A DNA stretch of 64,000 nucleotides from Streptomyces albospinus (GTDB lineage: Bacteria; Actinomycetota; Actinomycetes; Streptomycetales; Streptomycetaceae). The DNA lies in the NCBI RefSeq assembly GCF_014648695.1, contig NZ_BMRP01000008.1:183721-247720 (forward strand), written 5' to 3'. Made by a program: the position numbers and the translations under genes. Positions 1 to 8,961 of the stretch are shown here, one piece after another. Each line of letters opens with the position of its first letter. Positions within the stretch are counted from its first letter, which is position 1. The notes under the pieces were generated by a model, which did no database searches, was not told where the DNA came from, and saw only the letters and a program-made list of their open reading frames with translations.

Positions 1-243
1 GGCTTCCCCAGCAACCAGTTCGCGGGCCAGGAGCCGGGCACCGCCGAGGAGATCGCCACCTTCTGCTCGACGACGTACGGCGTCAGCTTCCCGCTGTTCG
101 AGAAGACCGGCGTCAACGGCGAGCGGCGGCACCCGCTGTACGCCGAACTGACCGGCGCGCCGGACGCCGAGGGGGCTTCCGGAGATGTGCAGTGGAACTT
201 CGAGGGTTTCCCCTCCAATGAACGTCACGCCATAGCGGCGTGA
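1..243 (+). pseudogene. Glutathione peroxidase, 5' part; 3' end displaced by an integrated element
   Basis: Frame 1 is open from the window edge and reads a GPx-family C-terminal half. FPSNQFAGQEPGT (residues 2-14 of the visible part) carries the catalytic Gln, and VQWNFE (bases 187-204) carries the conserved Trp and Asn. GPx enzymes reduce peroxides with thioredoxin or a similar thiol in the cytosol. After WNFE the family continues with KFLI and about 35 more residues. Here the frame runs into foreign DNA and adds only GFPSNERHAIAA before TGA at 241. The missing tail lies at 11925 and again at 16279. The upstream half with the active-site Cys or Sec is outside the window. The truncated enzyme may still fold, because the catalytic residues precede the break, but loss of the last helix and strand makes activity doubtful. 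Confidence 0.88.
194..223. other. attL of element A (serine-integrase attachment site)
   Basis: The gpx half is GGAACTTC (194-201), then the central dinucleotide GA (202-203), then the element arm GGGTTTCCCCTCCAATGAAC (204-223). The element arm is the reverse complement, with 18 of 20 matches, of the arm that precedes GA at 11925. The uninterrupted gpx site would read GGAACTTC, GA, GAAGTTCC, a perfect 8-bp inverted repeat. Symmetric half-sites around a shared dinucleotide are the signature of large serine recombinases. The crossover position is inferred from the two junctions. Confidence 0.85.
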
Positions 244-980
244 AGGCGCTGTTCAGGATGCCGCGCCACTTCCCATACGGGGGTGATCTTCACCGTGACC
301 GGGCCCGGCCGCCTCGGCTGGTGCAGGACGATGCGCCCGATCAGCTTCCGAAGGATCAGGTTCCGCTCGGCCACGGCCAGCGTCTCCCACTCGTCCAACA
401 CGCCCACCACGAGAGGCAGATAGTCCCCAGCCTCCGGCATCTCCTCGACCTGAACCAGGGCCGAGATCCGCTCTGAAAGCTGGTCCCGCTCGGCCACCGG
501 CTCATCCCGCGCCGCCTCGAAGACACCCTGCGGGTACTTCTCCGGGCTCTTGGCGGCATCGACGGCAAGCCGGGTCAACGATGCCTCGATCTTGGCGTGC
601 TCGGCCGGCACCCTTGCCCGCTCGCGCGCTGCACGCGCCCGGTCGTCGTTCTGGCCGTTGCTGTCCAGCGGCGTAGACGGCGCGTTGTCGATCTCGTACG
701 CCGCGCCGCGGAGCCACTTCAGGACCTCGGCGACAACGTCGGCGCCGCGGGCCCAGACGCCCACACACCCGTCGTCTCGGTACTCGACGCGCCGCGCGCA
801 CCGGAACCCTGGCTTGTTGCGGCTGCGCGCCACAGTTGCGGCGCTGCTGCACTGACCGCAGCGGGTCAGCCCGGTCACCTCGGTGCTCGGCAGGCGGCTG
901 CGCGGGGGCATCGCCGCTACCGCTCGGCGCCGGGTTTGGTACTCCTTCCATGGCTCGTCGCTGATGACTACTTCGTGAGC
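225..980 (-). pseudogene. Large serine recombinase (integrase), C-terminal fragment
   Basis: The minus-strand frame ending in TGA at 225-227 encodes the end of the recombinase domain (VVISDEPWKEYQTRRRA), a zinc beta-ribbon (LTRCGQC followed by two further Cys), a long charged coiled-coil with LIGRIVL, and the usual basic tail. This matches the C-terminal half of phiC31/TP901-type integrases. The N-terminal catalytic resolvase domain with the serine nucleophile is missing: homology stops near base 980, and the frame upstream is unrelated low-complexity sequence. The stop codon lies 2 bp from the end of the attL arm, the normal place for an integrase. The gene can no longer excise the element, although the DNA-binding half might still be made. 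Confidence 0.85.
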
Positions 981-1190
981 GCCCGACACGAGCCGGCAGT
1001 AGCTGCATGTCCCTGATGCTTGCCGCGCGGGCAGTCCTCGCGATGGACCCGCAGCAGGCCGGCGGCAAAGCCGGGGGCAGGCACCCCCAATGGCCGCGTG
1101 ACGGGTGCTCGCGCTGCTGGGACTGTGCCTTTCGGCTGTCGTTCGCGGGTCTGACCGAGCTTGCCGCCGCACACGGTGTCGCGTATGCCG
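981..1190. other. Degenerate junction between integrase remnant and repeat-protein gene
   Basis: This short stretch should hold the integrase N-terminal domain, but neither strand encodes recognisable recombinase sequence. A deletion probably joined the middle of the integrase to the 3' flank of the repeat-protein gene that ends at 1191. Confidence 0.5.
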
Positions 1191-2795
1191 TTACACCTGG
1201 TGTTGCCGATCTTCCGGTCTCGGCGGAATCGCGTAGAACGGGCCCCAATCGATGTCGGCCGCACTCTCGACCCGCACGCCGTCGAAGGAGACCGTGCCGC
1301 CGGTTACCCCCGCGCTGGCGAAGGAGACCACGCCGCCGGCAAACCCCGCGCTGTCGAAGAAGACCACGCCACCGCCGAACCCTGCGCCGCGGAACGAGAC
1401 CGTGCCGGCGGTGAACTCCGCGCCACGGAACGAGACCTCGCCGTCGGTTACCCCCGCGCTGTCGAAGGTGACCTCGCTGCCGGCAAACCCCGCGCTGTCG
1501 AACAAGACCGCGCCACCGCCGAACCCTGCGCCACCGCCGAACCCTGCGCCGCGGAACGAGACCGTGCCGGCGGTGAACTCCGCGCCACGGAACGAGACCA
1601 CACCTCTGGCGAACCCCGCGCCATGGAAGGTGACCTCGCCGCCGGCGAACCGTGCATCCGAGAAGGAGACCTCGCCAGCGAACCCCACGCCGTCGAAGGA
1701 GACCACGCCGCCGGTGAACCCCACGCCACGGAAGGAGACCACACCGCCGGTGAACCCCGCACCAAGGAAGGAGACCACGCCGTCAGCGAACCCCGCACCA
1801 AGGAAGGAGACCTCGCCGTCGGTGAACTCCGCGCCATGGAAGGTGACCAAGCCGCCGATGAACTCCGCGCCATGGAAGGTGACCTCGCCGCCGGCGAACT
1901 GCGTGGTGCGGAACGAGACCGTGCCGCCCGTGAACTTTGCGTCGCCAAAGGCGACCGTGCCGCCTCCGAACCGCGCACCCGAGAACGAGACCGTGCCGCC
2001 GGCGAACTCCACGCCTCGGAACGAGACCGTGCCGCCTCCGAACCGCGCACCCGAGAACGAGACCGTGCCGCCGGCGAACTCCACGCCTCGGAACGAGACC
2101 ATGGTGCCGTAGAACCGCGCACCCGCGAAGGAGACCGTGCCGTCGGTGAACCGCGCCCCGTAGAAGTCTCCGCCGTCGAAAGTGGCCCCGGTGAAGTCCA
2201 GGCTGAGCCCGCACCACGTCGTCGGTGCCATTGGGTTTTGGAGGTGGTCTCGGATGATCCGGATGATGGTGAGCCGAACTTCCTGCTCGCCTGGCTTGTA
2301 GCCGGTTGCAGTGGGGGCGGTCTTGTAGGGCATGCGCAGGTAGGCGCACAGCACGTCGATGCACACCTGCCGCTGCTCGGGCCAGTCATCCGCAAGCCTC
2401 GCCATCGCATACACGCCGGCGAGCCGAACGGCGGCCTGCTCGTGCCCCATCTGCTCCGCTGCGGTGGAGTATCGGTCGGCGAGTTGGCTCGCGTCCGCCC
2501 GGTGTGAGTCGCCCTCCGCGAGGAGTTGTTTGCGGTAGGCGTAGACGCCGGTGAGGACGGCGCCGATGAGAGTGAGAACCGTGGCGGTGGTCTTGATGAC
2601 GTTGTTGACGTCGACCGGCTTCCCCGTCCGATTCTCCGCAGTGAGCAGCGTGTCCATACCTTGGAAGAGGCCGCAGGCGAGCACTCCCACGACGGCGAGG
2701 GCGATGGGGGTGACGATCCACACGGACCTCAGGTGTGGTGTGTGGCGTCCTTGTGGCTGCGGACGCTCTGAGGGGTTGGGCATGGTGTCGAGCAT
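1191..2795 (-). CDS. Membrane-anchored pentapeptide-like repeat protein with a 12-residue period
   Basis: 534 residues. Two hydrophobic segments near the N-terminus (about residues 26-47 and 69-88) predict a membrane hairpin, followed by a helical linker (to about residue 190) and a long C-terminal array. The array is built from about 24 units of the form F-x-G-A-x-F-x-G-G-x-V-S, so the spacing is 5+5+2 rather than a strict pentapeptide. One unit is expanded near the end (FGGGAGFGGGAVL). Such arrays form right-handed beta-helices, and function is not predictable from them. I chose the ATG at 2795 (MLDTMPNPSE), and the in-frame ATG at 2783 is an alternative. DNA of the array contains exact internal duplications (1369-1437 equals 1531-1599), so it has expanded recently. 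It lies next to the integrase end, a usual place for cargo. Confidence 0.8.
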   Translation of the reverse strand: MLDTMPNPSERPQPQGRHTPHLRSVWIVTPIALAVVGVLACGLFQGMDTLLTAENRTGKPVDVNNVIKTTATVLTLIGAVLTGVYAYRKQLLAEGDSHRADASQLADRYSTAAEQMGHEQAAVRLAGVYAMARLADDWPEQRQVCIDVLCAYLRMPYKTAPTATGYKPGEQEVRLTIIRIIRDHLQNPMAPTTWCGLSLDFTGATFDGGDFYGARFTDGTVSFAGARFYGTMVSFRGVEFAGGTVSFSGARFGGGTVSFRGVEFAGGTVSFSGARFGGGTVAFGDAKFTGGTVSFRTTQFAGGEVTFHGAEFIGGLVTFHGAEFTDGEVSFLGAGFADGVVSFLGAGFTGGVVSFRGVGFTGGVVSFDGVGFAGEVSFSDARFAGGEVTFHGAGFARGVVSFRGAEFTAGTVSFRGAGFGGGAGFGGGAVLFDSAGFAGSEVTFDSAGVTDGEVSFRGAEFTAGTVSFRGAGFGGGVVFFDSAGFAGGVVSFASAGVTGGTVSFDGVRVESAADIDWGPFYAIPPRPEDRQHQV

Positions 2796-2968
2796 GGACC
2801 AAACAGCCTTGACTGTGCGGCGAGTTCGTTCAGTCTGTGGTCGGGTCCGGCGCGACTGGAAGGTGAGCTGCGCGGCCTCGTTGAGCGGGTCTTGAGAACG
2901 CCGCTTGCTGCCGTTATCAAACCGTGATCCAATGGGTGGCGCTTCCGGCGTGCCCGGAAACTGAAGGT

Positions 2969-3002
2969 ACGCCCCGTCGACTCCCCCCGGCCGGCGGGGC
3001 GT
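2969..3002. terminator. Hairpin at the 5' edge of the tail-gene block
   Basis: ACGCCCCG (2969-2976) pairs with CGGGGCGT (2995-3002) across an 18-base loop, followed by TCGC without a long T-run. Actinophage structural modules often have such GC-only terminators between genes. Confidence 0.45.
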
Positions 3003-3029
3003 TCGCATGCCCAGAGGAGGTGATGCGCC

Positions 3030-3670
3030 GTGGCCGCACACCTGGCACTGCGGGACGACGAGATCCCTCTCGTGATCAGACTCGACAACGCCGAAACGCT
3101 CATGTGCTGGGCACGCTGGCTACGCCACTCCATCCCCGTGGGCACCGGCTATCGCACGGGCACGGTGACCGGGGGCGCCGTGCAGTTCGAGGCCACCGAC
3201 CCCCGCCGCTACTCGCTCACCGAGCAGCGCATCGAGACCCGACTGCCGAGCCTGGCCTCGACTGGCACACCGCCCCCGGCCCCGAACACCTCGACTGGCC
3301 GCTGCACTTCGGCGCTCCCGGCTCGACCGGGAGCCTGATCGCGGTCGACGAGGGCGACACCGCGGCACATCCCGTGATCGCCTTCCGCGGCCCGGTCGCT
3401 CTGCCGTCACTGACCAGCCTGCGCACCGGGGACTGCATCGAGTACGACCTCCATCTCGCCGCCGACGACGAGCTGCTCGTCGATACCGCCACCGGCACCG
3501 TGACCCTCAACGGCAGCACCTCACGCCTGGACCGCGCCAGCAACCGCAGCGTGCCCGAGGAGACATTCACACTCCCGCCCGGGACCACGAACTACGCCTT
3601 CCGGGCGGCGTCCGGAACATCCGGCCCTCGCGCCGCCTGCATCGTGCGGTGGCGCTCGACCTACTGGTGA
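3030..3670 (+). pseudogene. Phage tail protein (distal-tail/siphovirus type), copy 1, truncated and frameshifted
   Basis: The frame from 3030 begins in the middle of the protein (LALRDDEIPLVIRLDN) and continues to QRIETRLPS. It then continues in another frame from EPGLDWHTAPGPEHLDWPL to IVRWRSTYW and TGA at 3670. Aligned with copy 2 at 5437, seven bases (ggccgcc in copy 2 near 5902) are missing here at about 3252, which explains the frameshift. The first about 90 residues present in copy 2 are absent. The protein resembles the tail proteins of actinobacterial siphophages that follow the tape measure. It is a relic. Confidence 0.75.
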
Positions 3671-4100
3671 TTCTTGACCCTGGATTCACTGGCCTGGGGC
3701 AGGGGGAGAGGAAGAGCGTTCACCCGCGGGTCGCCAGTCGTCACCGGTGTACCGCGGCGAGCAGAATGGTTTATTTAGCAAATATAGCGGGGAGCGAGGG
3801 CTTTCACCCATACCAGCGTCTCTAAAACGTGTGATGCGGTGCGGCAGCCTAGAAATACCCAGCGGTCAGGCCACAAGCCGTAGGCACATTGAGTGACACC
3901 AAGAACCTACTCGGGTCGTCTTTGTCCTGCCGAGTCGCCATCCCCAACTGCCTGTGATCTCCTGGTGGAAGCACGGACGAGGGTGCCCGCAAGTAGGCGG
4001 TATTCGCGCACCGATCAGCGGACCTCAGCCAACCGACCGAAAAGGGAATAACGCTGACCTCGTCGCCCTACTGTGGTGACTCGAGCACAAGGAGGAACGC
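3671..4100. other. Intergenic region, relatively AT-rich
   Basis: No coding frame is supported. The stretch around 3765-3830 is clearly richer in A+T than the flanks, and the composition continues into the I36 gene, which suggests that a separately acquired segment begins about here. The last 60 bases must hold the promoter of the I36 gene; I cannot identify a convincing -35/-10 pair. A clear AAGGAGG Shine-Dalgarno lies at about 4089-4095. Confidence 0.5.
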
Positions 4101-4382
4101 ATGAATACCACGCCCAACAACCCACCAAAGGATTGCCCATCGGGCCAAGTGTGCTTCTATGAGGACTTCGAGTACCAGAAATTGGTACGAGCAGAGGCAC
4201 CGACCAAAACTTGCACCACACTTAAGGCGTCGTTTAAGTCGGTGTACAACAATTCCGGCGATCCAATCTTCGTCTACGACAGCGACAAGGGCTGCTGGGG
4301 TGACGAGAAGAGGATCGAGAAGAATAGCGGCGAGTCGCGACTGTCATACGAATCTTACTCGTACAAGGTCGAGGACAACTGA
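4101..4382 (+). CDS. Peptidase inhibitor family I36-like protein (beta/gamma-crystallin fold)
   Basis: 93 residues. CPSGQVCFYEDFEYQ near the N-terminus, Cys at about 12, 18, 38 and 65, and SFKSVYNNSGDPIFVYDSDKGCWG match the Streptomyces metalloproteinase-inhibitor (I36) family. Those proteins are normally secreted inhibitors of about 100 residues after signal cleavage. Here no signal peptide precedes the domain: the protein starts MNTTPNNPPKDC directly behind a strong AAGGAGG ribosome site, so the start is secure. Base composition is near 50% G+C, far below the neighbours, pointing to recent transfer. It sits with the GH18 gene between two broken tail genes. A calcium-binding crystallin-type role is an alternative to protease inhibition. 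Confidence 0.75.
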   Translation: MNTTPNNPPKDCPSGQVCFYEDFEYQKLVRAEAPTKTCTTLKASFKSVYNNSGDPIFVYDSDKGCWGDEKRIEKNSGESRLSYESYSYKVEDN

Positions 4383-4519
4383 CGACGAGACGATGCATCA
4401 TCTGCGCACCGTCGGCGCTGTCGCGTGCCGTGCTCGCCTACCGGGTGTCGTCTTCCTTTGTGGGCGAGCACGGCCGCGTTGATTGGCTTGCCTTACCCTG
4501 ATCGGAAAGTGAGGTCGAC

Positions 4520-5416
4520 ATGTCCGATTCCCCGTTCGCCCCGCCCGCCGTGAAGTGGGATGTTCCCGTCATGCCGTATGTAGACATGACGGCGGACCGG
4601 AGTGGCTACACCCTGAGCCGTTACTCCCGGGACACCGGCATCAAGGGATTCGCCCTGGCGTTCGTCGGCGTGAAGGAGGGTCACACGAACTTCACCTGGG
4701 CAGGCTTCGATTCCTACCCGGCACCGGATTGGTCCGCCGATGAGATCAACAAATTCAGGAACGATTGTGGCGGAATTCCCGTCATCAGCTTTGGCGGCGC
4801 CGAGAAGATTCTCCCTGAGCACAGCATCGCCGATCCCAAGGTCCTGCTCGAGGGCTACAAGAAGGTCATCGACGGCTACAAGGTTCGTCATATCAACTTC
4901 GACATCGAAGCCACCGTCAGCGGCCATACGGTGCGAGAACGCAATGTTCCCCTGGTGCGCGACCTGCTTAAAGGCTACCCGGACCTACGGATCTCCTACA
5001 GTCTCGAGATCAACGCGAGAGATGAGGTCGGGATCAAAACATTCGGACGCTACCTCCTGCGCGATCTCCAGAAGGAAGGGATCGTCCCTGCCCTGGTGAA
5101 CCTGCTGATCGAGTACCTGCCCGACTCACCATGGGACTCGGCACGAAAAACGATGGAAGCGGCCCACCATCAGATGCGCGACGTCTTCAAGCTCAGCGAC
5201 GAGGAGGCATGGCTGCGCATCGGAGCATGCCCGATGTACGGCAACGACGGCGGCAACAAGTGGACGCTGGACGATCACAAAGAGTTGAGGCAGTTCGCGG
5301 ACAGAAACAAGATCGGCTGCATCTCCGGGTGGAGGACGAACACGGACGCCACCCGCTACGCGTACGCCTACGAAAAGATTCAGCAGGGCTACCACCCGAA
5401 CACGCCGAAATCCTGA
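4520..5416 (+). CDS. Glycoside hydrolase family 18-like (chitinase-fold) protein
   Basis: 298 residues. The TIM-barrel signature is visible: VISFGGAEK (residues 88-96, the SxGG strand) and HINFDIEA (124-131), corresponding to the DxxDxDxE catalytic strand, with D128 and E130 kept as the last Asp and the acid/base Glu. The fold and motif resemble short actinobacterial GH18 domains that act on chitin or related N-acetylglucosamine polymers. There is no signal peptide, no carbohydrate-binding domain and no transmembrane segment. The start at 4520 has GAGG about 8 bases upstream. It ends only 20 bases before the tail-gene copy 2. It could be lysis-released cargo, or a sugar-binding lectin of the GH18 fold. 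Confidence 0.75.
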   Translation: MSDSPFAPPAVKWDVPVMPYVDMTADRSGYTLSRYSRDTGIKGFALAFVGVKEGHTNFTWAGFDSYPAPDWSADEINKFRNDCGGIPVISFGGAEKILPEHSIADPKVLLEGYKKVIDGYKVRHINFDIEATVSGHTVRERNVPLVRDLLKGYPDLRISYSLEINARDEVGIKTFGRYLLRDLQKEGIVPALVNLLIEYLPDSPWDSARKTMEAAHHQMRDVFKLSDEEAWLRIGACPMYGNDGGNKWTLDDHKELRQFADRNKIGCISGWRTNTDATRYAYAYEKIQQGYHPNTPKS

Positions 5417-5436
5417 CCACACACGCCGCCTCTCGG

Positions 5437-6329
5437 GTTGCCCCCTGGGCGGCGTTACCGCACATTCAGCTCGGCGAGCTGCTGCTCGGCCCCGGAACGG
5501 CCGTGCGCTGGCAAAAACTCACCGGCTGGGAGGACTCTCCCGGCGTCGGCCCCGGCACCGTTCCGCGGGCCGGCGCGCACGGGGCGGTCCCCGGCCGGCT
5601 CCTGGCACAACCCCGCACAATCACGGTCGATGGCGTCGTACTGCGCACCCCGCCCGGCGCGATGACCACGGCAGTACGGGAGTTGGGCGTACACCTGGCG
5701 TTCCGCGACGACGAACTGCCGCTCGTCGCCCGCCTGGACGACGCGCCGCCGCTGCCGGCCTACGCCCGGTGCCTGCGGCATTCCGTGCCCGTCGACACCG
5801 GGTACCGCATAGGCACGATCCCAGGTGGGGCGATGCAGTTCGAGGCCGGCGACCCCCGCCGCTACAGCCTGAGCGAGGAACGCGCCGAGATCTGACTGCC
5901 GGCCGCCGAGCCGGGCCTCGACTGGCACCTCGCCCCCGGCCCCGAACACCTCGCCTGGCCGCTGGACTTCGGCGCGCCTGGCTCGACCGGCACCACCACC
6001 GCCGCCAACGAAGGCACCACCGACACACACCCGACCATCGCGTTCCGGGGGCCGGTCGACCGGCCCAGCCTCACCAACCTCACGACCGGCGACGTGATCG
6101 ACTACGACATCGCCCTCACCACGGCGACGAGCTGACCGTCGACACCGCGGCCGGCACGGTCACGCTCAACGGCACCGCCTCGCGACTGAGCGACACGACA
6201 GCCCGCTCGATCCCCGAGCAGACCCTCACCCTGCGCCCCGGCACAACACCGTGGGCGTTTCGCGCCGCCCCCGGATTCACCAACCCCCGCGCAACCGCCG
6301 TCCCGCGGTGGCGCTCGGCCTACTGGTGA
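5437..6329 (+). pseudogene. Phage tail protein (distal-tail type), copy 2, stop codon and frameshift
   Basis: The frame reads VAPWAALPHIQLGELLLGPGT through RYSLSEERAEI, hits an in-frame TGA at 5893 (where copy 1 has Arg), resumes in the same frame as LPAAEPGLDWHLAPG, and shifts frame near 6118-6127 to finish as GDELTVDTAAGTV to VPRWRSAYW with TGA at 6327. Two independent lesions therefore disable it, and neither is the lesion of copy 1. No start codon is present where one is expected, because GTT occupies the likely GTG position. Protein identity with copy 1 is high across the overlap. Confidence 0.78.
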
Positions 6330-6341
6330 GGAGACCCGCCC

Positions 6342-6975
6342 GTGACCGTGCGCGCCGCATGGCTGCTGCCCACCGGGCAGACCCGGGAAGACACCCGCCT
6401 CGCCCCGCTCGGCACCTACCTGCCCGAGTCGGCGATGACGAGCCGCGACGGCGTGATCGCCGGCGGCAATCCGCTCAACGCGACCGGCGTCGCCGCCATG
6501 CAGGTACAGGTCGCCACTGACCGCGCCCTGGTACAGGGCAAGTGCGTGGCGGGACGCCGTCGAGCGGCATTACGTGTCCGTCTACAAGACGAGCGACTAC
6601 AGCTTCGCCGGAGGCAGGTACACCACCTTGTCGTGGGCGGGCGCCGACGCCATGTCTGATCCGGGCATGTGGAGCGCGTCTCGCGACAGCAGACTGACCG
6701 CCCCCGTCGACGGCCTGTACCTGGTCAGCGCGCATCAGATACAGCCGGGCAGCGCCACCATGGCGCGCGCCACCATCCTCGTGAACGGCGCCGCCGCCGG
6801 CCTCACCATGTCGTTCGTCTCCAGTTCCAGCGGCGGACAGGCCAACGCCGCCACCCGCCCGATCGTGCTCAAGGCCGGCGACTACGTCGAGATGGCCGTC
6901 TACTCCGATACGGCCCTCACCATCGTGCCCGCCGCCTACAGCAAAGCCGCGCTCATCTGGCAGGGCCCGGCGTAG
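6342..6975 (+). pseudogene. Phage minor tail protein with C1q/TNF-like C-terminal domain, frameshifted
   Basis: It starts with GTG at 6342, twelve bases after the previous stop, and reads VRAAWLLPTGQTREDTRLAPLGTYLPESAMTSRDGVIAGG, the N-terminus common in Streptomyces phage minor tail proteins. After LVQGK, near 6540, the reading moves to another frame, DAVERHYVSVYKTSDYSFAGG to ALIWQGPA with TAG at 6973. The second part (GLYLVSAHQIQPGSATMARATILVNG) looks like the trimeric jelly-roll domain of receptor-binding or appendage proteins. A deletion has probably removed the linker between the two. Confidence 0.65.
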
Positions 6976-6985
6976 CCGGTCCTGT

Positions 6986-7210
6986 TCACGGGCCACTGCT
7001 ACCGCCTCCTCCGAGGAGGCCGAGGGCCGTGAGGATGGTGACGCAGAGCGTCATCACAAGGATGAACGCGCCGCCGCCATAGAGCACTGAGCCGGCGATT
7101 CCCGTTCCAGCCACGTGGCAGAGCACGCCAGCGACCACGGCGACAAGGGTGGAGGAGACCAGCGCCAGGACCAGGAAGAGCACCTGCGCGGCGAAGGGGG
7201 AGAGTTTCAC
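6986..7210 (-). CDS. Small two-helix membrane protein
   Basis: 74 residues, starting at GTG 7210 behind AAAGGGA. Two hydrophobic segments (about residues 8-33 and 38-64) and a Gly-rich tail make a holin-like or small integral membrane protein. It runs against the direction of the tail genes, so it is probably cargo rather than part of the structural module. I do not recognise the family. Confidence 0.55.
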   Translation of the reverse strand: MKLSPFAAQVLFLVLALVSSTLVAVVAGVLCHVAGTGIAGSVLYGGGAFILVMTLCVTILTALGLLGGGGSSGP

Positions 7211-7566
7211 CGGTCCGAATCCCTTTCGAAGGGCGGCCGAACCGATGGCAGGGTTGCCTCAGCTCGGCCACATGGATGTGGCCTTACTGAGGCTTTGGAC
7301 GCATCAAAGCGCTCTTCAGTGCAACTACGCCGTCGGTGCCCCCTTGCGTCCACCGATGGGGGAGCTCAGTCAGGCAGCTCCTTACGACGGTCCTCGTTGC
7401 CGTCGCCCTGCCTCACTTCCGCGCGCGAGGCCCCGCCTCGCTTTCACGAACATAGCTCCCTCAACTCATTGATCGCCATGGCAAGTTCCAGATTGCGAGG
7501 TGCTCCCTGTCTCCTTCCGCATACCGCGCCCTGTTCTGTGATCTCCGCAGCGATCAGGTCCTCGAC
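7211..7566. other. Non-coding remnant before the tail gene
   Basis: No supported gene. The last 50 bases still read [16 protein letters not shown] in frame with the following gene, so the original start of that gene lay about here and has been lost. The rest is presumably decayed phage sequence plus the promoter of the small membrane protein. Confidence 0.5.
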
Positions 7567-8610
7567 GTGCTGCCGCTCACCGAAGTGGCGTTCGACGACT
7601 ACCTCGGCAAGACCGGCACGGCGAGTGCGACCGTGCCGGTGCCGAACCGGCAGCTCGCCCAGCGGGTTCGCGCCGCCGTCACCCCGGGCCGCACAGCACT
7701 GTGGATCGAGCGGGGGCGGGAAATCTGGTGGGGCGGGGGCGTGTGGACCGCATCCGTGCAGTCCACCGACCGCGGCTTTCTGTCCATACAGGTACGGGCC
7801 GGCACCTTCGACTCCTACCTCGACCATCGGCGGCTCCTGGACACGTTCGAGGCCCGGCAGGTCGAGCAGTTCGACATCGCGCGCCAGTTGATCGACTACG
7901 CGCAGCATGCCGCCGGCGGCGATATCGGCATCGAGTACCGCACCGAGACGTCCGGCATGCCACGGGATCGCGTCTACAGCCGGTACGACGTGCCCTCGCT
8001 CCGCGCTCTCATAGACCAACTCGGCAAAGTCCAGGGCGGGTTCGAGTGGCACATAGCCGCCTTCCGCGATCCCGAGAGCGGCCGGCGCGTCAAAAGGCTT
8101 CGGTTTGGGTCACCGGTGATCCGGACGGGTGGCGCCGACACCCTCCTCGACCATCCGGGCCCGGTCATGTCCTACACGTGGCCCGTGGACGCCACCGGGC
8201 AGGCGAACGTCTGGCAGTCCCGCGGCGCCAGCGACAACACCAACCAGGCCGCGGAGTCCGTTCCGCTGCTGTCTGATCTGCTCGTGGACGACGCCGCCCT
8301 CGCGGCCGGCTGGCCCCGCCTCGACGGCACCTCGGACTACTCGACCGTGATCGAGAAACCGACCCTGGACGCCCACGCACGGGCCGACTGGGACGCCGCC
8401 CGCGCGCCGCTCACCATTCCCGAGATCACTGTGCACATGAGCCGCGTGCCCCTCTCCCCCGCCATGCTCGGCACCACCATCCGCCTACGCATACGCGATC
8501 TGCGGTGGCCCGACGGCCTCGACGAGCGATACCGCAGCGTCGGCACAGCCATCACGCCGCCGGAGCGCGGCCGACCCGAAACCGCGAAACTCTTCCTGGA
8601 GGCCCCGTAA
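7567..8610 (+). CDS. Phage minor tail protein, probably 5'-damaged
   Basis: 347 residues from GTG 7567. The sequence ([25 protein letters not shown], later [20 protein letters not shown] and [22 protein letters not shown]) has the look of the hub/baseplate-type minor tail proteins of actinobacterial siphophages. The homologous reading extends upstream through [16 protein letters not shown] without a start codon, so the present GTG is a fallback start that removes about 16 N-terminal residues. It has no good ribosome site. It lies in the decayed tail block of element A and is unlikely to work without the other tail proteins. Confidence 0.65.
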   Translation: MLPLTEVAFDDYLGKTGTASATVPVPNRQLAQRVRAAVTPGRTALWIERGREIWWGGGVWTASVQSTDRGFLSIQVRAGTFDSYLDHRRLLDTFEARQVEQFDIARQLIDYAQHAAGGDIGIEYRTETSGMPRDRVYSRYDVPSLRALIDQLGKVQGGFEWHIAAFRDPESGRRVKRLRFGSPVIRTGGADTLLDHPGPVMSYTWPVDATGQANVWQSRGASDNTNQAAESVPLLSDLLVDDAALAAGWPRLDGTSDYSTVIEKPTLDAHARADWDAARAPLTIPEITVHMSRVPLSPAMLGTTIRLRIRDLRWPDGLDERYRSVGTAITPPERGRPETAKLFLEAP

Positions 8611-8961
8611 ACGGCTGCTGTCCCCCTCGACCTCCTCGACCGCATCCGCAGCCTTGAACGCCAGGTCCGCGAACTGACCGGCCGCGCCCAGACCCGGCCC
8701 GTCATGACCCAGATCAATCAGGGCACCGTTGTCATCGGCGAGGGCGGAACCCTCGACGTCCGCGCCCCCGGCGGCGCGCAGATTCTCGGGGTGGGACAGT
8801 TCGCCACCGGCCGCTACGGCGTGAGCATGGCCCGCGAGGACGGGACCGGCATCGCCCTGGAGGTCGGCGGCAACGACGACACCGCATCTCCAATGCCCCA
8901 CCTGTACCTGACCCCGCGCGCATTCGCCGGCCTGGTGGCGTTCGCGAAGGTGGATGGCTGA
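8611..8961 (+). pseudogene. Tail-associated small protein with N-terminal coiled coil; start codon ACG
   Basis: Directly after the TAA of the previous gene the frame reads ACG-Ala-Ala-Val-Pro-Leu-Asp-Leu-Leu-Asp-Arg-Ile. A heptad stretch (LDLLDRIRSLERQVRELTGR) follows, then a Gly-rich domain (TQINQGTVVIGEGGTLDVRAPGG) ending at 8961. Phage genes of this type start with ATG at this exact spot, so the ACG at 8611 looks like a T-to-C start-codon mutation. An internal ATG at 8704 would give an 85-residue product without the coiled coil. Confidence 0.5.

Noticed and set aside
1191..2795. Regular 36-base periodic DNA that a repeat finder might flag as a CRISPR-like array
   Set aside because: The repeats are directly adjacent, imperfect and in frame with the 12-residue protein repeat; there are no unique spacers and no cas genes.
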